A stretch of DNA of 64,000 nt, from contig MU832593.1 in the NCBI GenBank assembly GCA_029204225.1, positions 1-64,000 of the forward strand. The letters run 5' to 3'. Below, piece after piece: positions 57,249 through 64,000 of this stretch. The notes below the pieces were generated by a model. It saw only the letters and a program-made list of their open reading frames with translations, had not been told where the DNA came from and made no database searches. The stretch comes from Diphasiastrum complanatum. Its lineage: Eukaryota; Streptophyta; Lycopodiopsida; Lycopodiales; Lycopodiaceae. Made by a program: the position numbers and the translations under genes. Position 1 is the first letter of the stretch; every line of letters begins with the position of its first letter.

Positions 57249-57735
57249 TGTAAAGACCACTAGGGAAAACCCCTAAGATGAGGATAGGAAAACACAACAA
57301 GAGAGACTATGGAGCCAAAACCACCCAACCAAACCTAGATCCCTCCTGGATCTAGCCCCCAAGCCATGCCATGTGATAGCAAGAGGAGAAGAGCTCAACT
57401 GGTAACCTAGACCAAGTCGTCGACGGGATAATCTCTACCTCAATATATAGAGAGTAAGATCCTGTGCATGAACCCATGCAATCCCCATGCACGTCAACTA
57501 TAAATAGGTCCCAGCTCTTCATGCATTCCTCCTGCCTATATCTGTCACACGTACATGCACTACTCCATATGTCTCAATTAGAGTGTCTGGGTCCTCTCAA
57601 GGTCATTAGTCTGGGTCCTCTCAAGGTCACCAACAGGCCTCGACGTGGAATTAAATCTCGGCGTGACCAGTATCTGGAGGGCCGGTCTACCATATTAGGA
57701 CTATTCCATGTCCTTAACTGAATATGGCCGTAACA
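57249..57735 (-). mobile_element. 5' LTR of the complete gypsy element
   Basis: 487 bp. It is longer than the other LTR because of a short tandem duplication near 57588-57630 (GTCTGGGTCCTCTCAAGGTC twice). There are about 15 other differences. Confidence 0.9.
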
Positions 57736-59072
57736 ATGTCGGTCCTTCTTGTTGCCCAAGAAGAACTCTAGGTTAAACATAGGGTGCGGGCCATGACTAG
57801 CTTTGGCATTGCCACTCATGGTTAGTTGTTGCATGCCTAGACTGCATCTCCAAGATTTGATTCTACACAATGGGCTCCACTACACACTAAGGGAGGCTTG
57901 CTAAAAAATACGGGAAGAGCTTCATAACAAAAAGCCTAGAAGACTTGAGAGCTCTTTAAGAATGCCAAGCCAAGGTAACGCAGGTGAATGATGAAAGTAA
58001 GGCTTCTATCCCCATTCCACACCTTTTTTTCACCTCCCTAAGCCCTTACTAGGCGCGGGCCCAAAGGGCACCACCTAGTGTGTGCATGGCCCCTACTCAT
58101 ATGTGGCAGCCCTTATGGGCTCCACCTCACCCCTAGGTCACCTGGTCAACACCCTCCATAAGTCACCTCACCCATGTGACCCTTGGTGAAGTCTATCCCC
58201 CATATTCAAGGTCATTTTATGACCCCACATGATCTTCTAGGCCTACCCTTGGACCCCTATACCTCCTCCGCCTCCTTTATAAATATGTTTCTTTAAGTAC
58301 TTATTTTATCTCTTTTTGGCTTTCAAGTTTACTTATGAACTTAGCAAACAAGTTCTTTTAACTTAGAAAACAAAGCTTTTAAGGTATAAACAGTAGTTAT
58401 TATAGTGTATTTAGTCAACTTAGAAAGGGGGAGGTAAGTTCTTCTACTACTCCCTCATCGTCCTTTGTCACGACTACTTGCGCAAATGCAAAGGTGGAGG
58501 GGGAAGTGAGCGTACACACCTTTCAAGCTATCCTCATGACCTTACTCACCAAATAAGATCTTCATTCTATATTTTATTGCATGGACAAAGTTTTGGGCAC
58601 AAAAGCAATGCACAACCTTTGTGTATACTCATTGATCAATCCACAAGAGCTCTATGAGAAGATATGCTCTAATTACATCATGTATATGAACATTGTAGTG
58701 AGAGCAAGTTCTTGCAATATGATTAAGTAGTTTCTCCACTTTCCAAACATATAGGATTGTACTATTAGTCCAAATAATATTTGTTTTGGCATTGAGAACA
58801 TTGTATAAGACTAGAAGCAATTTGAGTTAGATTTATCTATTATGCCATAATTTCTTGATAAAGAAACATTGCATGTAAGAACAAATGTAAGATTTCTCTA
58901 TGCTTTTGTGGTTTCAAATAAAGTATATAGCAATAATAGAACTATTAGTCTATTTTTGGAAGATATATTGCAGTCATGGGGAAAGATATTCCTAATGTAC
59001 ATTGGGATGATATGAGCAACTATGTTTCTAAAATGTACCGTGTTTCATTCATATCCTTGTTGACTTTAACAG

Positions 59073-59128
59073 GCTCTGTAAGTAGCTCGAAGGAAGATAA
59101 AGCCTCTTCGTTGAAGCACATTCCAAAG
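59073..59128 (+). CDS. PLAA: PLAA exon e: linker before the PUL domain
   Basis: The exon is 56 nt, completes a Ser codon and ends at a codon boundary. It encodes SVSSSKEDKASSLKHIPK. The acceptor is TTTAACAG (59065-59072) and the donor GTACTT (59129). KHIPK just before an exon end is the position where plant and animal PLAA proteins pass from the Ser-rich linker into the PUL domain. No following exon was found before 64000. Confidence 0.85.
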
Positions 59129-59790
59129 GTACTTGTTTTCCTTTCTTGTTTCCCTTTTCTACCTATAAACTTTGGGAAGCACGTTCAATGAAAATTCATT
59201 CCTTGTATAAAACACAAGCAAAGGAATTACAAACCATACTTCTAGTGTTTGAATTTTTTTTTATTTTTCTTGGACAATTCTTTTTTGAAATGTGTAGGGA
59301 CAATAGAGTAGTTGGAGGATTAGAGGATAGTAGAACCATGCTAACTCGGAGGAGAAGAATAGTAGATTGAGTGGTAGAATAACATGCCAAGTAGCTCGAT
59401 ATATTTTAGGAGCAAGCAAAGCAAAGGAGAGCTGTGGTAGGGGAGCAATGATTGGTTGAAATAGAATATGATAGGAGTAGATGGTTAGGGGTAAAGTTGT
59501 AATATTCTTGGAGAAGCACTAGAGATCGTAAGGAAGGAAGTATCTAAGGATTGAGGGATGCATATGGTATGTATGCTGTTAGTGACAATAGTAGAGAGAA
59601 GAAGCATGCCAATAATGGCTTAAATATGTATCTTTTTCTATTACGACAACCTTGGATGTTCCATATTTTGGAATGATACATTTCATGATCCCTAGTATGT
59701 AATCAACAAGGATAGAAGTGCTGAAAATTTACTAGCAATTGTTGTGATTTCCTAATGCTTTGTGCTTGGGTTTTTTTAATTTTGGGGGGG
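59129..59790. other. AT-rich sequence after PLAA exon e, no gene seen
   Basis: It begins with the splice donor of exon e. I looked for the next PLAA exon (PUL domain) here and further right and did not find one. A poly(G) run at 59784-59792 adjoins a LINE tail. Confidence 0.6.
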
Positions 59791-60022
59791 GGAGAGAGAG
59801 AAGAAAGAAAGCTTCATTAATTTTCCATGCCAAAAGGCATATAAGACTAGTAAAATACATGTCAAGTGTGTGGTATCAGTGAGAGCATATGAAAACGTCT
59901 CCAAAATCATAGCAAAGAAAACAACATAATTGAATACTATGAACTGAAATGAGTGAGATATGTACAAGTACAATGTTGCTAGATATACAAAGTGAGGTAT
60001 AGCAACATCAATATGATCTAGC
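59791..60022 (-). mobile_element. LINE I: 3' UTR with hairpin and GA/TC tail
   Basis: The minus strand has ATGCC-TTTT-GGCAT (59827-59840), then GGAAAATTAATGAAGC and a short mixed CT-rich tail (59791-59810). The upstream 3' UTR block (TGACATGTATTTTACTAG, CGTTTTCATATGCTC) matches LINE E. Coding sequence is absent, since a copia fragment in the other orientation begins at about 60023. Confidence 0.78.
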
Positions 60023-60400
60023 CAGAGGGTTATGTGCTTAATGGCAAAGAGGATCGTGTCTGTAAACTCCACAAGGCGTTGTATGGCCTGAAACAATCTT
60101 CGAGAGCATGGTTTCATCGAATCAACTCATTCTTTATCGAACAAGGATTGAACCAAGCTCTGCAGACTGTAATGTTTACTTCAAGGCCATTCGACAATCC
60201 TTTATCATCATCACACTGTATGTGGACAATACGTTGCTATTCGACAATAATATCGAATTGATAAAGAATACCAAGAGGATGTTGTCTCTAGAATTCGAGA
60301 TGACAGATCTTGGAGAAGCTCATTACTATCTTGGGATCCAAATCCACAGAGACAGCTCCTCTACATTACTCAGCAGAGGTATATCACATGTAAATAATGC
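60023..60400 (+). mobile_element. Copia RT fragment
   Basis: This is a plus-strand RVT_2 piece: VCKLHKALYGLKQSSRAWFHR at about 60060-60115. After a frameshift near 60150 comes IIITLYVDNTLLFDNN, where the second catalytic Asp of YVDD is Asn, and then EFEMTDLGEAHYYLGIQI at about 60292-60345. It ends without RNase H. The changed active site and frameshift show it is dead. Confidence 0.8.
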
Positions 60401-60639
60401 ACTTGAGGTAAAGAATGCTGGGATTATTTCATTTTACTGGTTTTATTAAAATCATGGCATGCCAGTGTTATCTATTCTGAGCTATCTAATGTGTTTGAGG
60501 CATTGATTATTTCGTTCAAGCTGCTGTCATCCTGTCTAATCGTACATTAAGATTGGTTGCCTTTTAAAGATAGAAATGTGTCTAGTTTTGATATATCTTA
60601 CACACAATGGTTTTTTTTTTCGCATCTTCTTTTGGCTAG

Positions 60640-61050
60640 CTTCCTAAAACATCATGAATTTCAAGCTTGTACATTCTCCTATGGATCGGGTACAGGTTGA
60701 CTCGTTAGTCCCTTAGGGTTCCGGGGCCCGTAGTTCGGTAGTTCGGGATAATAACCCTTAGGTACTAGGATCTAAGAGGGCTTGGTCTATATCCATAGGG
60801 AGCGCCACTAAGTGGAGGGCACCCTTAGTAACTAAGGGTGGGTCCCTAGACTTGAGTAGGACCTAAGTGCTCCACATGCACAGTGGTAACTGTGCATGTG
60901 AGAGGTATGCATGATCTCCCTGGAGGTCAAGCGCTGGTCCTCCAAGCTATATGGTGGCCTGTGGGTGTAGAGCCAGGTACTGGAAGGATAGTGGGTGGAG
61001 ATCCAGAGTCATCCTGCCATTGTGTTGATCTTTGTCCAAGTTCCTAATAG
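60640..61050 (+). mobile_element. Probable LTR fragment before a PBS
   Basis: A GC-rich block with many short direct repeats (ACTAAG, TTAGGTAC) ends directly at a PBS. No second copy is present in the window, so the left border is a guess. Confidence 0.5.
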
Positions 61051-61062
61051 TGGTATCAGAGC
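61051..61062 (+). other. Primer-binding site, initiator tRNA-Met type
   Basis: TGGTATCAGAGC is followed by CTTGG. It marks the start of an LTR element whose coding part is missing; 61063-61589 shows leader-like sequence without a gene, and LINE J then begins. Confidence 0.8.
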
Positions 61063-61589
61063 CTTGGATCTTGGTGTGGATCGTGGACCATCATCTTTCT
61101 GGTTGTTCTTTTTGCCTCCATAGCTCCTTGGAGGTGGCGCTCCACTTCTAGGAGAAAGTTCTCTACGTTCTCCCTCAACCAAGGTCCGTTTTCTGTGTAG
61201 ATCGGATCGTTGGAATCCTCTAGGATAGGCGCCCCCTTCCTAGGCAATCAATCGAGGATTTTCCCTGGTTTCACCATTTTTTCAATTCTGAAAATTACTT
61301 GTCTTACCAGTCCCCTCTCCGGCATATTCACTCGTTGGAGGCTTAGATCTTGTTCGATTGAGCCGGAAATTTGGGGGCATCCTTGAGACACCAGTCGCTG
61401 AGGGATAGAGGTAATTTCATTCCAATCAGATTCTTCAATCCAAAGTTATGGCAAGTTGAAGCCGAATTTTCTGATTTCTGGACAGATTCGACCACTTGGA
61501 GTTGAAGGCTCGGCAATTGCAAACGACTAAAGCTTTTTCAGTGGTTCAAAGCGGGATCCCATGAAAACGTTTCCGAATCTGTAAAAGAA

Positions 61590-62838
61590 AATGCATCTAG
61601 TGTGAATCTAAGTACACAGACCACTGATGAAGACACAATACATGTATGAAACATGAAGATAGCTGTGTATGGTGGTAAAAAAGCCTAAAATCATTTCCTA
61701 AAAATGGTGGTGATGTTGATGCTACTACTGCTGGAACTATTGAAGAAGGATGTAATACATGCTGTAGGAAGTAAGGCTGGGGTAAGCTGCCGATGTTGAA
61801 TGTTGGAGGGACCTCTCCTCGTGCAAGGACGAGTAGATCTGGCTGTAGGGTAACACTGGAAGGTGCACCATCTCTGAGCTCTGTGGGAAGTCGTATCATC
61901 ATCCTCCTCATTGTCCTGCGAATCTGAGTATGGTCACGGTTGCGTCTGGAGAAAAAGGAGGTGATATGAAAAGACTGGAGATCTCTTTGTAGTTGAAGCA
62001 TCTCTTGTATCATAAGTGCAATGCAGCGTGGATCCTCGTAGGTAACAAGAGAGCTCAGAGTGACAGCAGGTGTATGTTGGGCATGTGAAGATGAAGTGCT
62101 CCTCAATCTCGATCTCACCTATGGAACATTACTAGTAGATCCTATCCTCTCGTGGGGTACCCTAAAAACCGTCCAATCTCAACCTGAAGTTGGTGTGTAG
62201 AGACACAGAATTGACCCAGTATGAATCTGAGACCGTGTGATAACTCAGAACACAGGTAGTATGGTAGAAGTGGTATCCTTGATACATCTGTCTTCAAAAA
62301 GTGAAGCCGATAAAAGTCAGGTTTGATCCTCAACTGACCACGCCGAGCTCGATCAAGATAGGCTCTGTAGAGGACCTGTTTGATGTAACCATTGGTCCCT
62401 GAGGGAAGGGCAATGATGGAGATGCCAAGTGTGTCAAGTAGGTGAGGAACTTGAGAGAACCAAGCTAACTAATAGCCCTGACTATGCAAGCGCTACGATG
62501 ACATGAGAGCAGCTTGCACTTTGCTCAGAAGTCTAAAACTCACTGACTCGTTGGATATATGTGATGAGCTGGAGTAGGGCATCAAGGTACATGGACTGCA
62601 AAATCTGCAAGGATGATCTAGTGTGGAACTGAGGGTTTAGCCCCGTATCATATGTGAGAGCATAGTAATTTGTAATTGCAAGATATTGGCCCAATCAAAT
62701 GAGGTAAGACCAGTGCACCATGTTGCTGTTGCATATATATCTGTAGGTGAAACTAGAACCACATCATTTGTGTAAAGAAGAATGGCAATCGGGATGTCTC
62801 CAAGCTTGCATCTAGACCCACCACACTGCTCAATGACC
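61590..62838 (-). mobile_element. LINE J1: internally deleted LINE fragment
   Basis: The minus strand reads RVIEQCGGSRCKLGDIPIAI followed by LLYTNDVVLVS, in which YADD has become YTND. A deletion joins it to the thumb (CTGLTSFDWANILQLQITML). It continues through GLRFILGQFCVSTHQLQVEIG near 62160-62230 to the C-terminal tail (SFHITSFFSRRNRDHTQ) at about 61930-61975. The finger Cys residues are largely lost. No tail is present at the lower end. It is the same subfamily as E and K. Confidence 0.78.
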
Positions 62839-64000
62839 CTGGGCATGGGAAGATGAAGGGCTTCTCAATCTCGATCTCTCCTATGGAACATAGCTGGTAG
62901 ATCCTATCTTCTCGTGGGGTACCCTGAAACTATCTAATCTCAATCTCAAGCTAGTGTGAAGAGACACAAAACTGACCGAGTATGAATCTAAGACCATGTG
63001 ATTCCCCAGAACATCGGTAGAAGTGGGATCCATAATACATCTCTCTACAAAGTGAAGTCGATAAAAGTTGGATTTGACCATGCCAGGCTCTGTAGACCCA
63101 TCTGATGTAATCATGGGTACCAAGGGCAATGATGGAGATGCCAAGTGTGTCAAGCAGGCGAGAAGCTTGAGAGAGCCAAGCCAACTGATAGCCTTGACTA
63201 TGTCAGCGTTGGGATGATATGAGAGCAACTTGTGTATATCTCTTCTCAGAAGTTTGAAACGCAGTAACGCGTTGGATATATGTGATGAGCTAGAGAATGG
63301 CATCAAGGTACATGGGCGGGACAGAAACTCTGCAAGGATGATCTTGTGTTTGATTGATAGTTTAGCCCGTATCATACGTGAGAACATAGTAATCTGTAAT
63401 CGCAAAATACTGGCCCAATAAAATGAGGTAAGACCAGTGCACCATCTGCCGCTGCATCTAAAGCTGTAGGGAAACGGTGATGCTAAAAAGCCGACACTTA
63501 CTCCATGCGTCTCAAATAGACTTACGGAAACGAAATCTCTGCAGTGGGGCAAGAAAAGCATGACCCTTCCAGAGTCTAGTAGAAATTGCCTATCTCATAC
63601 TAAAGATAGGTCCACTAAAGAGTATGCCTAAGTAAGTGTAAGATGAAATAATCTCCAGTGGCTGACCGTCCAAGAGGAGTTCCTATCTCAGCTTAAAGCT
63701 CCTGGAACTATTGAAGACCATCACTTTGGTCTTCCCAATGTTAACCCCTAGGCCCCATCTGGAACAGAAGTCATCAAGGCAATCATGTTGTCTTTGTAGG
63801 CCCTCCTTGGTAGGTGAGGCTAGAACCACATCATCTGCGTATAGAAGAATGGCAATCGAGATGTCTCCAAGTCTGCATCCACATTGCTCAATGACCCTCT
63901 CCATCTTGTCAATATATAGCCCAAAAAGTGTGGGAGAGAGGGAGTACCCCTGCTTCACCCCTCACCCCAATGGTGCTCATGATGGGCTAAGAAATACCCT
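62839..64000 (-). mobile_element. LINE J2: second, upstream copy of the same LINE region
   Basis: It runs beyond the window edge. The minus strand has YSLSPTLFGLYIDKMERVIEQ followed by LLYADDVVLASPTKEG at 63790-63960, then a short GVNIGKTKVMVFNSS stretch. The thumb (CTGLTSFYWASILRLQITMF) is near 63380-63440, and the finger region ends at 62840. There the sequence jumps straight back to the RT palm of J1, so J1 and J2 are tandem, overlapping copies of the same part of a LINE. Confidence 0.8.

Larger units (their letters stand above)
51181..57740 (-). mobile_element. Complete gypsy element with 5-bp target duplication
   Basis: Two LTRs (51186-51655 and 57249-57735) flank a 5.6-kb interior, with ATGTC directly repeated at 51181-51185 and 57736-57740. 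The PBS lies next to the right LTR and the PPT next to the left, so the element is transcribed on the minus strand. The LTRs are about 97% alike by eye. The interior is AT-rich and nearly without open frames. Only a short RT piece is readable, and a MITE sits inside. Confidence 0.9.
47683..59072 (+). other. PLAA intron d-e (11.4 kb)
   Basis: The donor GTAAGT and acceptor TTTAACAG are intact. The intron holds LINE H (49110-50066), an LTR with PBS (about 50498-50863), and a complete gypsy element (51186-57735). The stretches 47683-49109 and 57741-59072 show no gene. 58020-58260 is relatively GC-rich and may be an old LTR, which I could not confirm. Confidence 0.85.

Noticed and set aside
61056-61247. 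Minus-strand 63-codon frame as a small gene
   Set aside because: It starts within an LTR element's PBS and leader on the opposite strand, has no recognisable motif and no regulatory context.

Overview
The window is nuclear DNA of a flowering plant. It is almost entirely retrotransposon sequence lying in and around one host gene. The plant call rests on Ty1/copia and Ty3/gypsy elements primed by initiator tRNA-Met, AT-rich introns with GT-AG borders, and exons matching the plant form of PLAA/DOA1. I cannot name the species.

Host gene. Five short plus-strand exons (21223-21295, 21423-21482, 24052-24198, 47641-47682, 59073-59128) join in one frame into 126 codons without a stop. They encode the end of the propeller linker, the PFU ubiquitin-binding region and the start of the linker to the PUL domain of a phospholipase-A2-activating protein (PLAA; yeast Doa1/Ufd3). 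This is a Cdc48/p97 cofactor in ubiquitin-dependent turnover. The WD40 exons and the PUL exons are not visible and probably lie outside the window. The introns are 127 bp, 2.6 kb, 23.4 kb and 11.4 kb, and the last two are large because of transposons.

Region by region. 1-9785 (+): decayed gypsy gag-protease-RT, LINE G cutting it off, LINE K directly behind G, a chromodomain gypsy without RT, and a LINE fragment. 9786-14090 (+): a frameshifted gypsy with LTR, PBS, gag, protease, RT, RNase H and integrase. 14090-19752: a LINE ORF1 piece, a minus-strand copia with LTRs, and a LINE 3' end. 19753-24198: the first three PLAA exons and a copia remnant. 24199-47640: the giant intron. Some 21.9 kb of it is an array of six LINEs (order of transcription F, D, E, C, B, A), all antisense to PLAA and joined head to tail through (GA/TC)n runs; a copia element sits inside LINE E. 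47683-59072: a LINE fragment, an LTR with PBS, and a 6.55-kb gypsy with a 5-bp target duplication and a nested hAT-like MITE. 59129-64000: a LINE 3' end, a copia RT fragment, an LTR with PBS, and two tandem LINE fragments.

Main point. The LINEs are the most interesting system here. All nine LINE 3' ends finish in a (TC)n-type tail rather than poly(A). Just upstream of each tail is a short hairpin whose stem sequence changes between subfamilies while pairing is kept. Six of the nine tails run straight into the 5' side of another LINE in the same orientation. This suggests a microsatellite-targeted non-LTR retrotransposon group. Two members have long intact coding capacity: LINE B encodes ORF1, endonuclease and RT as one 1538-codon frame, and LINE A has the same frame divided only by a single in-frame TAG.
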